Assembly (NCBI RefSeq): GCF_900103225.1
Contig: NZ_FNJH01000002.1
Location: forward strand, 220,345 to 284,344
DNA: 64,000 nucleotides
Source: Pseudomonas congelans
GTDB lineage: Bacteria > Pseudomonadota > Gammaproteobacteria > Pseudomonadales > Pseudomonadaceae
Direction: 5' to 3'
The notes below the pieces were generated by a model. That model saw only the letters and a program-made list of their open reading frames with translations, had not been told where the DNA came from and made no database searches. Shown piece after piece: positions 26,350 to 36,524 of the stretch; position 1 is the stretch's first letter; each line of letters starts with the position of its first letter. The translations under genes were made by a program, and so were the position numbers.

Positions 26350-26673
26350 ATGAAAGCTTTTCTGGTGACCTTCTTTACTCAACAGAATCGTCGCTATCAG
26401 GGAAAGATGCTCGGCGACTGGGTCGTTGATTTGGCGAAAGAAATGGGACTGCGGGGTGCGACTCTGTCCACAGGTATCGAAGGCTTTGGGCATACCGGCC
26501 GGCTGCATTCCTCGCATTTTTTTGAACTAGCGGATCAGCCTACCGAAATTCGTATGGCCATTACCGAGGACGAATCTGAACAGTTATTCAAGCGATTGGA
26601 GCTTGAAGATATCTCGTTGTTTTACATAAAAACCCCAGTTGAGCTGGGCTTCGTCGGAACAGAGGTCACCTAG
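26350..26673 (+). CDS. DUF190 protein, copy 1
   Basis: 107 residues, GAGGAG 7-10 nt before the ATG. MKAFLVTFFTQQNRRYQGK, GATLSTGIEGFGHTGRLHS and LFYIKTPVELGFVG follow the DUF190 pattern, a small PII-like (ferredoxin-fold) protein often found beside fluoride channels and in fluoride-riboswitch gene sets. Exact role unknown, possibly a sensor or modulator of the exporter. It lies upstream of the riboswitch, so it belongs to the MerR-controlled unit, whereas copy 2 at 28.7 kb lies behind the riboswitch. Confidence 0.82.
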   Translation: MKAFLVTFFTQQNRRYQGKMLGDWVVDLAKEMGLRGATLSTGIEGFGHTGRLHSSHFFELADQPTEIRMAITEDESEQLFKRLELEDISLFYIKTPVELGFVGTEVT

Positions 26674-26770
26674 TTTGGCCCTCTTTCGTAAGCGGTGACT
26701 CGAAGACGCCTTCGCTTGCCTCGTACTCCGAAACACGATTTTACATTTTGGACAGACCTAGCTAAGATCG

Positions 26771-26863
26771 GCGCATTGGAGATGGCATTCCTCCATTAAC
26801 AAACCGCTGCGCCCGTAGCAGCTGATGATGCCTACAGAAACCTGATCAAACCAGGTCTGTAGG
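26771..26863 (+). ncRNA. fluoride riboswitch (crcB motif) with expression-platform hairpin
   Basis: The stretch GGAGATGGCATTCCTCC (26778-26794), then ATTAACAAACCGCTGC and TAGCAGCTGATGATGCC, follows the crcB RNA fold: a first stem with GATGGCAT, a second stem CGCTGC/GTAGCAG, and the pseudoknot and final GATGATGCC. From memory it equals the Pseudomonas syringae fluoride aptamer. Directly after, CCTACAGA (26831-26838) pairs with TCTGTAGG (26856-26863), with an inner CCTG/CAGG, giving a strong hairpin overlapping the aptamer's 3' end that can serve as the expression platform. It sits 47 bp before the CLC-F gene, so fluoride turns the cassette on. Confidence 0.93.
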
Positions 26864-26909
26864 CGTTCGCGCTTAGAATCCCTTCTTTGGTCAGGCCCAC
26901 TTATTTTTT

Positions 26910-28268
26910 GTGGCTGGCCAAATGTCTAAATTTCGACGACCTGAACAACTCGACTTACTGCCCTATATAGCGAAATGGCTTGCGCTTGCTGGTCTTGTAG
27001 CTCTTTTGGCAGGCTCTGCTTCTGCGTTATTCCTGCTTTCTTTGGATCATGCCACCCAGTGGCGAGAAACCCATCCCTGGGTAATCTGGCTCCTGCCAGT
27101 GGCCGGCTTTGCTGTGGGACTTGCATATCACTTGATAGGCAAACCCGTTGATGCCGGAAACAACCTGATCATCGATGAGATCCATGATCCTAAGAAGATC
27201 GTGCCTTTGCGCATGGTGCCGATGGTGCTGATCGGAACCGTGGTTTCCCACCTTTTTGGTGCATCTGTGGGACGTGAGGGGACGGCGGTGCAAATGGGCG
27301 GTGCCCTTGCCGATCAACTGACGCATGTCTTCCGTCTGCGCCGCGAAGACCGTCGGGTGATTCTCATGGCCGGTATCAGTGCTGGCTTTGCGTCCGTCTT
27401 CGGCACCCCTCTTGCCGGGGCTTTATTCGGACTTGAAGTATTGGCCATTGGACGTATGCGTTACGACGCGCTTTTCCCTTGCGTGGTTGCGGCAATCGTT
27501 GCTGACCAGGTGGGGCAAGCCTGGGGCGTGGTTCACACGCATTACGTCATTGGCGAAGTGGTTCCGGTGCAGCTGTGGAGCGTCATGGCTGTGGTGGCAG
27601 CTGGGATTGTCTTTGGCCTTACCGGCCTGCTATTCGCGACTGCGACCCACAAGCTCGGAGCCTTCGTTAAGCGGCTTATCACCTATTCACCATTAAGACC
27701 CTTCGCCGGCGGCCTGCTGATCGCAGTCGCAGTGTGGGCGCTCGGTAGTAACCATTACATCGACGTTGATAAGTACATCGGGCTAGGCATTCCGAGCATC
27801 GTCCAATCCTTTCAAATGCCAATGGCCCCTTGGGACTGGCTTGGAAAGATGGTGTTCACCGTTGTCTCCCTGGGGACTGGATTCAAGGGCGGCGAAGTCA
27901 CACCGCTGTTTTACATCGGTGCCACCTTGGGGAATGCGCTGGCTCCCCTCTTGCACCTTCCCTTCGGCATGCTGGCTGGTATCGGCTTTGTCGCCGTCTT
28001 TGCCGGTGCAGCTAATACGCCACTGGCAACCATCGTTATGGCCATGGAGCTCTTCGGGCCCGAAATTGCTCCGCTTGCAGCCATTGCCTGTATCGCAAGT
28101 TACCTCGTATCCGGACACACCGGGATCTATCACGCCCAGCGCGTCGGCCACAGCAAGCATCACCGTCCTCTTCCGGAGGAAATCCGGCTCTCTGATATCA
28201 AGCAATTTCATGCTCAAAGTGAATCCGCCAGCGAGCGGAAAGTGACTCTTGCGGGGGAAGAGAAATGA
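26910..28268 (+). CDS. CLC-F fluoride/proton antiporter
   Basis: 452 residues, about ten to twelve membrane helices. It belongs to the CLC superfamily, and the key motifs are the fluoride-type ones: GNNLI (in DAGNNLIIDEI, about residue 88) in place of the usual GSGIP, and GREGTAVQMG (about residue 120) in place of GKEGP-type sequence. The CLC-F (eriC-F) family exports fluoride. The start GTG/ATG region follows the riboswitch. The protein ends with a soluble tail (HRPLPEEIRLSDIKQFH). The stop overlaps the next gene by 4 nt. It is the heart of the fluoride-tolerance cassette. Confidence 0.93.
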   Translation: MAGQMSKFRRPEQLDLLPYIAKWLALAGLVALLAGSASALFLLSLDHATQWRETHPWVIWLLPVAGFAVGLAYHLIGKPVDAGNNLIIDEIHDPKKIVPLRMVPMVLIGTVVSHLFGASVGREGTAVQMGGALADQLTHVFRLRREDRRVILMAGISAGFASVFGTPLAGALFGLEVLAIGRMRYDALFPCVVAAIVADQVGQAWGVVHTHYVIGEVVPVQLWSVMAVVAAGIVFGLTGLLFATATHKLGAFVKRLITYSPLRPFAGGLLIAVAVWALGSNHYIDVDKYIGLGIPSIVQSFQMPMAPWDWLGKMVFTVVSLGTGFKGGEVTPLFYIGATLGNALAPLLHLPFGMLAGIGFVAVFAGAANTPLATIVMAMELFGPEIAPLAAIACIASYLVSGHTGIYHAQRVGHSKHHRPLPEEIRLSDIKQFHAQSESASERKVTLAGEEK

Positions 28269-28630
28269 TTGAACATCACCAAGATCGCCTGACAGCTTTG
28301 CAACTCTATTTTCCTGGCGCTAGCCGGGCTCGCGTGACCAGCTTCTGGCACCACCTAAGCGCACCTGCACTAGCCCAGCACCTCCTTAAAGTTGCTCAAA
28401 AAGCAAGAATTGAGCAGGTCATGCTCAAGACGATTTCTGCAGGTTATTTGCCAGGCCATCGCATCTCCCATCATCACCCGGAGCTTGGCGATATGCGTCA
28501 TCCCCAGTGTCTGGAATTGCTAGATACAGAGGACAAGCTGCGCGCATACCTGCGCGACCACGCTGACGAGTTACGCAAGGTGCGAGCAGTTCTTCTCTTA
28601 TGTGAGTTACCGCTCACTGACGCGTCGTAA
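28265..28630 (+). CDS. fluoride-cassette protein, DUF190-like
   Basis: 121 residues, start overlapping the CLC-F stop (ATGA). It contains ALAQHLLKVAQKARIEQVML and the striking ISHHHPELGDMRHPQCLEL segment (residues about 77-95) with a His/Cys cluster that could bind a metal. The small alpha/beta pattern resembles the PII-like DUF190 proteins but the match is distant. Coupling to the exporter implies a direct link to fluoride export or its control. Function unknown. Confidence 0.55.
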   Translation: MIEHHQDRLTALQLYFPGASRARVTSFWHHLSAPALAQHLLKVAQKARIEQVMLKTISAGYLPGHRISHHHPELGDMRHPQCLELLDTEDKLRAYLRDHADELRKVRAVLLLCELPLTDAS

Positions 28631-28710
28631 TTCAGTTTGAAAACAGCTCGGAAATGAAGAGGTAAGGCCGACCGAAGCGTCGGTCACTCGCGACATTAGA
28701 GGATGTAGCT

Positions 28711-29034
28711 ATGAACGGCTTTCAACTGACGTTTTTCACCGAACAGAGTACCAACTACCAGCACCTTCCACTGGGAGAGTGGTTGGTCGAGTTCGCCAAG
28801 CGAGAGGGCGCGTTGGGTGCGACGTTGGTGAGCGGTACAGAGGGGCTAGATCATTTGGGGCATTTGCATACGGCGCATTTCCTCGGCGGTGCCGACCATC
28901 CCGTCACGGTGACTATATCCACTGATGAAATTGGGTGCGACAGGTTGCTGGAGGCATTGGCCAAGGAGTCGTTTTCACTGAGCTATATCAAATTGCCCAT
29001 CGAATACGGTCGAGTGGGCCAGGCGAAAAACTAA
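28711..29034 (+). CDS. DUF190 protein, copy 2
   Basis: 107 residues, ATG with GAGGATG upstream. Same family as copy 1 (FQLTFFTEQSTNYQH, GATLVSGTEGLDHLGHLHTAHF, FSLSYIKLPIEYG) but clearly diverged. Here it lies in the riboswitch-controlled unit after the exporter. Having one copy in each transcription unit suggests two different partners or conditions rather than a fresh duplication. Confidence 0.8.
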   Translation: MNGFQLTFFTEQSTNYQHLPLGEWLVEFAKREGALGATLVSGTEGLDHLGHLHTAHFLGGADHPVTVTISTDEIGCDRLLEALAKESFSLSYIKLPIEYGRVGQAKN

Positions 29035-29076
29035 AAAACGCACCTTGTTGGACAACCGATAAAAAGGATAAACGCC

Positions 29077-29343
29077 ATGTACCGAGTTTATAACCTACGT
29101 CCACAGCCAGCCCCCGCTAACTGGGCTCATGACAACAGGCAGCTCCTCGTAGGACTGGTTTTTTGGTCGCTTTTTCTGGCGGGCATCGCAGACAATCAAA
29201 AGATTTCGAGCGAGGGGTGGTACGTCGTCACCCCGCTCGAAGGCGCATTAGTCACGATGCGTATGCCCAGTGAAAAGTCCTGCAAGGCCGACGTAGCCCA
29301 GACCTGCGTACCGGGCTACGAGCTGAGAGCACAGCAACATTGA
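29077..29343 (+). CDS. small hypothetical protein with one membrane segment
   Basis: 88 residues. A hydrophobic stretch at about 26-41 (LLVGLVFWSLFLAGIA) could be a membrane anchor. Two cysteines in SCKADVAQTCVPGYEL near the C terminus suggest an oxidised periplasmic tail. AAAAAGGATAAACGCC precedes the ATG. No family recognised. Its place in the fluoride cassette is the only hint of role. Confidence 0.5.
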   Translation: MYRVYNLRPQPAPANWAHDNRQLLVGLVFWSLFLAGIADNQKISSEGWYVVTPLEGALVTMRMPSEKSCKADVAQTCVPGYELRAQQH

Positions 29344-29437
29344 GCGCGATGGCGGTTGGCAATCCAAAGATGAGATCGCGAAATGGAGCTCACCGACGTC
29401 GGCTCATCAAAATCATTTTAGAGAATTGGGAGACCAC

Positions 29438-29779
29438 ATGAGCGCAGTGACGCTGAGCATCGTATTCGGGCTTGTGATGGGCAGGTTTTTCACAGGATCC
29501 GTCTATGAGTTCGCCGCGCTTTTCATCGTAAGCGTTGGAGTGTCCTTGCTGACCTTTCATCTGCTAAATCAAAGGCGCGTCAGGCTACAAGCCCAGACGG
29601 CGTATTGCTGCTCTGTAATGGTTGCTTCAAACCAAATGATGGAGCTTTTCCAGATGGCAAAAAGAGGGCAGTTCATGCCCTTGGTGGGAGAGATTCCTGA
29701 ACTAATTATTGGAGGCTTCTTGGTTCCCGCAATTGCGGTGTCGGCAGTGCAGCTGTTCAGGATACTCATGGAGAGCTGA
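29438..29779 (+). CDS. small membrane protein, hypothetical
   Basis: 113 residues from ATG 29438 (GGGAG 8 nt upstream; a TTG 12 nt earlier is less likely). Hydrophobic stretches at about 5-30 (TLSIVFGLVMGRFF, EFAALFIVSVGVSLLTF) and 88-108 (LIIGGFLVPAIAVSAVQLF) frame a cytoplasmic or periplasmic middle. Not recognised. It lies between the DUF190 genes and enolase, inside the fluoride cassette. Confidence 0.5.
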   Translation: MSAVTLSIVFGLVMGRFFTGSVYEFAALFIVSVGVSLLTFHLLNQRRVRLQAQTAYCCSVMVASNQMMELFQMAKRGQFMPLVGEIPELIIGGFLVPAIAVSAVQLFRILMES

Positions 29780-29822
29780 CGTCCGACATAGAGGCCTCTC
29801 AACGGATTCAAATGGTTAATGA

Positions 29823-31136
<1,314 letters not shown>

Positions 31137-31251
31137 CGGCCTATCGCCGGTAAACCTGTTGGACTGGTTACCGTAAAAAAACGAACCACGTATAGCTGTT
31201 GGCAAAAACGTCAGTGGCATTGGCCTTTCCTAGACGCTTGGAGATATGAGC

Positions 31252-31797
31252 ATGAGCTACACGGATATTCCAGCTGGTAACGCGATCCCCGATGACTTCT
31301 TCACCGTTATCGAGATTCCTGCAAACCACTCGCCGATCAAGTACGAGGTGGACAAGCCAAGTGGACAGATCTTCGTTGATCGCTTCCTCAGCACGCCGAT
31401 GTTCTACCCGGCTAACTACGGGTTCATTCCAAATACCTTGAGCGATGACGGCGATCCTTTGGACGTCCTCGTGATTTGCCCTTACCCGGTATCACCTGGC
31501 GTTGTCATCCGCAGTCGCCCAGTAGGTGTGATGTACATGACGGACGAAGCTGGTGCGGATGCCAAGGTAATCGCAGTGCCTCATGAAAAACTCAGCTCTA
31601 TGTACAGCAATGTAAAGGAATGCTCTGACCTCCCTGCGTTACTCCTCGCACAGATTCAGCACTTCTTCGAAAACTACAAAGCGTTAGAGCCGGGTAAGTG
31701 GGTGAAAATGGGCCGCTGGGGGAGCGCAGACGAAGCGCGGGAAGATATTCGTAAATCGGTAGCGGCCTATAACCTGAAGAAGGAGGCTTCCAAGTAG
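31252..31797 (+). CDS. ppa: inorganic pyrophosphatase, family I, accessory copy
   Basis: 181 residues from ATG 31252, with TTGGAG at a good distance; ATG 31246 would be too close. Family I landmarks are clear: [54 protein letters not shown] and KWVKMGRWG. It hydrolyses pyrophosphate using magnesium. This enzyme class is classically inhibited by fluoride, so the extra copy fits the cassette. Its stop TAG overlaps the GTG start of the next gene. Confidence 0.93.
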   Translation: MSYTDIPAGNAIPDDFFTVIEIPANHSPIKYEVDKPSGQIFVDRFLSTPMFYPANYGFIPNTLSDDGDPLDVLVICPYPVSPGVVIRSRPVGVMYMTDEAGADAKVIAVPHEKLSSMYSNVKECSDLPALLLAQIQHFFENYKALEPGKWVKMGRWGSADEAREDIRKSVAAYNLKKEASK

Positions 31798-32399
31798 TGT
31801 TACTCAATCAGAAAAGCGCAGAGCAGGAAATTTCTCTTAAGGTAAGAGAAGACTTTTTGCTGCTGCCGAAAACTGCTGAATTGACGCGCTGGGTAATGGC
31901 CCAGTCCACGGGCGAAAGAACATTACCGTATTTCGATCCACTGGATGGCGGCGTCTTCGCAAGGGTATTGATCTTGTTGGAATCGCCCGCTCGAACGGTC
32001 AGTCTTCCACGGTATGTCTCAAGAGACAATCCGGGGCCTGCACAACGCAACCTGAAAGGTTTCATTGAGCAGGTTGGACTGGCACGTCACAAAACCGTCC
32101 TTTGGAATTTGTACCCTTGGTTACCAGATCTCGATAAGCCCAAGGGTCCGCTCCGCAGAGCGCAAATTGAGGAAGGTATCGAGATGCTGATCACGCTACT
32201 GACGCTTTTCCCTGATCTCGTCACTATCGTGTTTGCCGGACGTGTTGCCCAGAAAGCCATACCGCGTGTTCGGCTCGCCTTCCCTAATTTTTCATTGCTG
32301 GAAATGCCACACCCAAGCCCCCTTTCCGTTTGCACTCACCCGAATGTTAGGCAGCGCATTTTGTCCACACTGCGTCACGCCAAACAGTCGATCAAGTAG
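31797..32399 (+). CDS. uracil-DNA-glycosylase-fold protein
   Basis: 200 residues from GTG 31797, overlapping the ppa stop by one base (TAGTG). The core has FARVLILLESPARTVSLP, NLKGFIEQVGL, KTVLWNLYPW, IVFAGRVAQKA and the MPHPSPLS segment near the C terminus, which is the HPSP motif of the UDG superfamily. Some catalytic residues of canonical glycosylases are not evident, so it could be a non-enzymatic or altered-specificity member. Why a UDG-like protein is in a fluoride cassette is not obvious. Confidence 0.7.
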   Translation: MLLNQKSAEQEISLKVREDFLLLPKTAELTRWVMAQSTGERTLPYFDPLDGGVFARVLILLESPARTVSLPRYVSRDNPGPAQRNLKGFIEQVGLARHKTVLWNLYPWLPDLDKPKGPLRRAQIEEGIEMLITLLTLFPDLVTIVFAGRVAQKAIPRVRLAFPNFSLLEMPHPSPLSVCTHPNVRQRILSTLRHAKQSIK

Positions 32400-32407
32400 C
32401 CAAAGGC

Positions 32408-33577
32408 TCAGGTTTTGCTCGCCTTGCTCAGCGAGTGGATACACGGCGAGACGAACAAGTTGCCGCGATAGGCACCAGCCAGGGTTTTAGCCGCGACGAT
32501 CATCCACATGACAGTCAGCATCAACACCAGCACCACGCCAAAGAAGCTAAAGAACGTGAGGTGCAGCATAGAGCCCAATTTGAGGGTTGTTACGGCGTAC
32601 ACTCCCAGCGGAAAGGTGAAGCCCCACCAGCCGAGGTTGAAGGGAATGCCCTCCCTGAAGTAGCGCCCGGTAATTAGCAGCGCCAATACCATCCACCACA
32701 ATCCCAGCCCCCAGAACAGCACACCACCGATCAAGCCAATGCCCTCGGCTACGCCGCCGATGCTTGCCATTCCATGGGCAGCAAAGATTGCTGGAGCATC
32801 GTTGCCCAGCAGCAACATCCCCAAAGCCCCGGTACCGATCGGCCCTAAAGACAGCCAGCTCGATGCTGCCATGCTTTCATGAGGTAGTTTGTGCAGAGCC
32901 ATGCGCAGTAACAGGATCACCAGTATGCTCAAGGCGACGGGCACCGAGTAGGCCCACAGCACGTAGCTGGTGATGAGCATGGTGAACTGTGCGCTCGCAT
33001 CAGCGAGGTGCGGAGCCAATAGACCGCCACTGGCGGCAGCCACCTCAGCCGCAACTACTGGCAGCAGCCATACCGCTGTCATCTGATCAATGCTGTGCTG
33101 CTGGCGAGTAAACATCATATACGGGATCAGCACCCCGCAGGCCAATGCCATGGTGACATCGATCCACCACAACACTTCGGCTAAAGCGACTACCCCACCC
33201 CCCCAGCGTGGCAAACCATAAAGGAGAAAACCGTTGATGATGGTCGCCAATCCCATGGGGATAGTTCCAAAAAACATCGATACAGTGGAGTGGCCGAAGA
33301 TCTGTTTGGCCTCATCGAAGAACAATACCCAACGGCTCGCGTACATCAGCGTAAACAGGCAAAACAGCACGATATTAAAAAACCACAAGGCTTCCCCTAA
33401 CGCTTTGGGCCACTGCGCAACAAAGGGCAGTTGGCCCAGAGCCAGCGCCAGAATCCCGGTGCCCATCGTGGCGGCGAACCAGTTGGGTGTGAACTGCCGG
33501 ATCGCTTCTCGTGGATTGGACAAAGCCGCCAGTGGATGGCTGCCGCCCATTATAGCTGCGAGTCGTGTCTCACTCAT
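32408..33577 (-). CDS. TDT-family (TehA/SLAC1-like) transporter
   Basis: 389 residues, about ten hydrophobic helices (for example WFAATMGTGILALALGQL, STVSMFFGTIPMGLATIINGFLLYGL, LSLGPIGTGALGMLLLGN, LGWWGFTFPLGVYAVTTLKLG). The PNWFAATMGTGILA start and the WWGFTFPLGVYA motif are typical of tellurite-resistance/dicarboxylate transporter (TDT) proteins, which include sulphite exporters and SLAC1-type anion channels. Anion export is likely; the anion is unknown. Convergent with the UDG-like gene and divergent from the LysR gene, which likely controls it. Confidence 0.85.
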   Translation of the reverse strand: MSETRLAAIMGGSHPLAALSNPREAIRQFTPNWFAATMGTGILALALGQLPFVAQWPKALGEALWFFNIVLFCLFTLMYASRWVLFFDEAKQIFGHSTVSMFFGTIPMGLATIINGFLLYGLPRWGGGVVALAEVLWWIDVTMALACGVLIPYMMFTRQQHSIDQMTAVWLLPVVAAEVAAASGGLLAPHLADASAQFTMLITSYVLWAYSVPVALSILVILLLRMALHKLPHESMAASSWLSLGPIGTGALGMLLLGNDAPAIFAAHGMASIGGVAEGIGLIGGVLFWGLGLWWMVLALLITGRYFREGIPFNLGWWGFTFPLGVYAVTTLKLGSMLHLTFFSFFGVVLVLMLTVMWMIVAAKTLAGAYRGNLFVSPCIHSLSKASKT

Positions 33578-33694
33578 TTTCGCGCTCCCGCTTCAGTGTG
33601 CCTTCGATATGACATGGTTGAAGTATAGCTTGATGGGAATAGCGGTAAAAACGGATAGTATAGGTTTATATGACCTATAAAGAAGGTAGATTAC

Positions 33695-34591
33695 ATGAAG
33701 CTAAGCCTACGCCAGCTACAAATTTTCTGCGCCGTCGCGCAGCACGGTAGCACCACCAGCGCCGCCATTTCGGTGTCACTGTCCCAATCTGCAACCAGCG
33801 CCGCACTGAACGAGTTGGAAAGCGCCTTGGATACCAGGCTGTTCGACCGTGTAGGCAAGCGTTTAGTGCTGAACGATAACGGCCATGCCTTACTGCCTCA
33901 AGCCAGAAGGATGCTTGAGAATGCACAACAGATAGAGGCCAGTTTCTTACCCGGCCATGCCGGGCTGAAGACACGCTTGCGGGTAGGATGCAGTACCACG
34001 ATAGGCAATTATGTTCTGCCATTGATTCTCGGTGAGCTACGTCAATCAACACCACATTTGAGGGTCGATGTCGACATGGCCAACAGCATGGCTATCGCAA
34101 GAAGAGTCGCTGATTTCGAGATTGATATGGGCCTGATCGAGGGGCCTTGCCACCTGCCCGAACTCAGTGCCGAGCCTTGGCTAATTGATGAGTTGCTTAT
34201 TGCCGCAGGCCAACGGCACCCCTTGGCACTAAAGCAGCAGGTCACACTTGATGATCTTCGTACCGCTGAATGGCTACTGCGCGAGCCAGGTTCTGGTACC
34301 CGTGAAGAAGTCGAACAATTGCTGCTGCGTCATTTGCACGATCTCGCCGAAACGCGCCAGATCGGCAGTTCAGAGGCCATCAAGCATACCCTCGCACAAG
34401 GCATCGGCATCAGTTGCCTGTCCCGCTGGGTCGTTCGGGATCTACTGGCCTCTGAAGTCTTGGTTGAACTGCCGCACGCGTTGCCTGCACTGACCCGACG
34501 TTTTTTTCTGATCCGTCACCGGGACAAATACATCTCGCCTGGGCTTGAGCGATTCTGGGAAAAATGCAGTCAATTCGTGAGCCAGGAGTAG
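33695..34591 (+). CDS. LysR-family transcriptional regulator
   Basis: 298 residues. N-terminal winged helix (LRQLQIFCAVAQHGSTTSAA, SLSQSATSAALNELESAL, RLFDRVGKRLVLNDNG) and a C-terminal periplasmic-binding-like co-inducer domain (LRVGCSTTIGNYVLP, EPGSGTREEVE). Similar in this tail to CysB/CbbR-type regulators. It is divergent from the TDT transporter, with a 117-bp shared promoter region, so it most likely regulates that gene. Confidence 0.92.
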   Translation: MKLSLRQLQIFCAVAQHGSTTSAAISVSLSQSATSAALNELESALDTRLFDRVGKRLVLNDNGHALLPQARRMLENAQQIEASFLPGHAGLKTRLRVGCSTTIGNYVLPLILGELRQSTPHLRVDVDMANSMAIARRVADFEIDMGLIEGPCHLPELSAEPWLIDELLIAAGQRHPLALKQQVTLDDLRTAEWLLREPGSGTREEVEQLLLRHLHDLAETRQIGSSEAIKHTLAQGIGISCLSRWVVRDLLASEVLVELPHALPALTRRFFLIRHRDKYISPGLERFWEKCSQFVSQE

Positions 34592-34748
34592 CTAGACCTA
34601 TTTATAAAACAGGTAAGAGCTACCAAAACAAGTTGTTTGCGGAATTTATCAACGACGCATAAAGTCAACTCATTGCCCTGCAGCGATGAACGAGTTGTAT
34701 ATGCCAAGGCGCGACTGGGTGCCTTGCTTACCCTATGAGGAAATTCTG

Positions 34749-35741
34749 ATGAATGTGATAAAGAAAACCGTCACAGCCCTGACGTTGGGTGTTGCGTTGG
34801 CCGCATCGATGAGCGCGTGGGCCGCGCAAGATCGCTGGACGTTTGACGGCGATATTCACAACAACTCGCTGGCCGTCAGCCCTGATGAAACGACGGCGGT
34901 GGTCTCTTACAGTCAGCGTCCAGATGTAGTGGTTTATGATTTGAAAACCGGTAAGGTTCGCCAGGTTCTCACCGGCTACGTCACGCCGCGAAATATTGTG
35001 TTTTCGCCAACTGGCGATGTGTTCTACCTCTCCGACAGCAGTTTGGGGGTCGTGCGCAAGATTGACACCAAGACTTTAAAAGTGATCGCAGATATTCCGT
35101 TGGGCGCAGGTGCTTTTGGTACCACACTCAGCAAGGACGGAAGCCTGCTCTACGTCAACAATGAAGCGGCCAGCACGCTGTCGGTCATTGACCTTGATCA
35201 CCAGCGGCCAGTAGCTGTGGTACCTGGCTTCTCCCAACCGCGCCAGGGCATCCGAGTAAGTCCTGACGGCAAAACCGTCTATGTCACCAACTTTCTTGGG
35301 GACAAAATTACCTTGGTCGACAGCAAGACCAATACGATTGAAGGTGAGATCACTGGCTTCAACAAGTTGCGCGCCATCTCCATATCGGCGGACGGCAATA
35401 CGCTGTACGCGGCTAACAGCGGCAGTAACAGCATCGCAGTTGTCGACACTCAAAAACGCGCCATCACAACCACCGTCATTGTTGGCAAAGACCCCTACGG
35501 CGCAGCCCTCACTCCAGACGGGCTGCACGTCTACTCGGGTAACCTCGGTGACAACAGCCTTTCAGTGATCGACACCAAAACGCTGAAAGTGACCACCACT
35601 GTGACCGGTTTGAAGGCACCCCGCCAGGCCATTGTCTTCACCAAAGACAAGTCGAAGGCGTATGTCCTCAATGAGGACTTGAGTATCTCCACAGTCGATC
35701 TCGCCAGCAACAAGGTGGTGTCGACGCTCAAGGCCGACTGA
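34749..35741 (+). CDS. secreted YVTN beta-propeller repeat protein
   Basis: 330 residues from ATG 34749 (GAGGAAA upstream); an in-frame start 63 nt earlier would spoil the signal peptide. Signal peptide VTALTLGVALAASMSAWAA, then about seven repeats of the pattern SPDG...YVTN...S.V.D.... (for example VSPDGKTVYVTNFLGDKITLVD split as VSPDGKTVYVTN), which fold as a seven-bladed beta-propeller. Exported to the periplasm or surface. Ligand unknown; some relatives sit near quinoprotein or metal systems. A hairpin at 35,751-35,772 follows. Confidence 0.85.
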   Translation: MNVIKKTVTALTLGVALAASMSAWAAQDRWTFDGDIHNNSLAVSPDETTAVVSYSQRPDVVVYDLKTGKVRQVLTGYVTPRNIVFSPTGDVFYLSDSSLGVVRKIDTKTLKVIADIPLGAGAFGTTLSKDGSLLYVNNEAASTLSVIDLDHQRPVAVVPGFSQPRQGIRVSPDGKTVYVTNFLGDKITLVDSKTNTIEGEITGFNKLRAISISADGNTLYAANSGSNSIAVVDTQKRAITTTVIVGKDPYGAALTPDGLHVYSGNLGDNSLSVIDTKTLKVTTTVTGLKAPRQAIVFTKDKSKAYVLNEDLSISTVDLASNKVVSTLKAD

Positions 35742-36070
35742 TTGAACAGCGCAGGCCTTCATGGGGGCCTGCTGATACTCCACGACCAAGTGAATAATAA
35801 TGAGTGAAAATGATGAGTCCTGGATGATGGATCGCCGTCGCTCATTGAGATGAGCCAATGATGCTTGACCGTGAGCGTCGCTTTGCTCAATTGAGGAAGG
35901 CACAGGGTCCGGGGGGGGGGAGAGCCCAGCATTCCAGCAAAAAATGATATCGGGACGTTTTTTCTATGGAGTCGAATTAACCTGTTTGTGGCTCGTCTAT
36001 TGTCTGATCGCTTGCCGTTTCAGAGGCAGGTGGGTCTTCTAAAAATTAAAAATGACCAAAGGAAATACAT
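35742..36070. other. intergenic region with a hairpin and a poly-G run
   Basis: About 330 bp without a gene. It holds the hairpin GCAGGCC/GGCCTGC at 35,751-35,772, and ten G in a row at 35,911-35,920. Such a run is prone to slippage but lies in no gene. The AT-rich stretch before 36,060 would suit a promoter for the next gene. Confidence 0.45.
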
Positions 36071-36451
36071 ATGTTCAAAAAGATGATTCTCACCGTCGCT
36101 GTTGCCGCCAGCTGCATGTCGGGTTTGGCGCTCGCCGATGCGCCAGTCAAGCTTGCTGAAACGGACAAGGGAAAAGTACTCGTAGACGCAAAAGGTATGA
36201 CTCTTTATACCTTCGGTAAGGACACCTCGGGCAAGTCGGTCTGCAATGGGCCATGCGCTTCAAACTGGCCACCTCTACCGGTATCCGCAGACGCGAAAGC
36301 GGGTCATGATTACTCTGTCATCACTCGAGACGATGGCACAAAACAATGGGCATACAAAGGCATGCCACTTTACAGCTGGGTCAAAGATACCAAGCCAGGG
36401 GATACAACCGGTGACGGCGTCAACCAAGTCTGGCACGTTGCCAAGCCGTAA
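36071..36451 (+). CDS. COG4315-type exported protein
   Basis: 126 residues. Signal peptide (MILTVAVAASCMSGLALA). Two related halves: KGMTLYTFGKDTSGKSVCNGPCASNWPPL and YKGMPLYSWVKDTKPGDTTGDG, matching the repeated LYxFxKD motif family COG4315 of secreted proteins of unknown function (two copies of a Y-x-[FWY]-x-x-D motif). Two cysteines (VCNGPC) form a small loop, possibly binding metal. Aligned behind the beta-propeller gene. A small hairpin (36,479-36,500) follows. Confidence 0.8.
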   Translation: MFKKMILTVAVAASCMSGLALADAPVKLAETDKGKVLVDAKGMTLYTFGKDTSGKSVCNGPCASNWPPLPVSADAKAGHDYSVITRDDGTKQWAYKGMPLYSWVKDTKPGDTTGDGVNQVWHVAKP

Positions 36452-36524
36452 CGTCAAATAATTAATAGGCTGGCTTACGCCACTGGCTTTGTCAGTGGCG
36501 CAAACCAGAAGAATACACACCTGA

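Noticed and set aside
35911-35920. Ten-G run as a phase-variation switch
   Set aside because: It lies in a gap far from a start codon or promoter elements that I can define.
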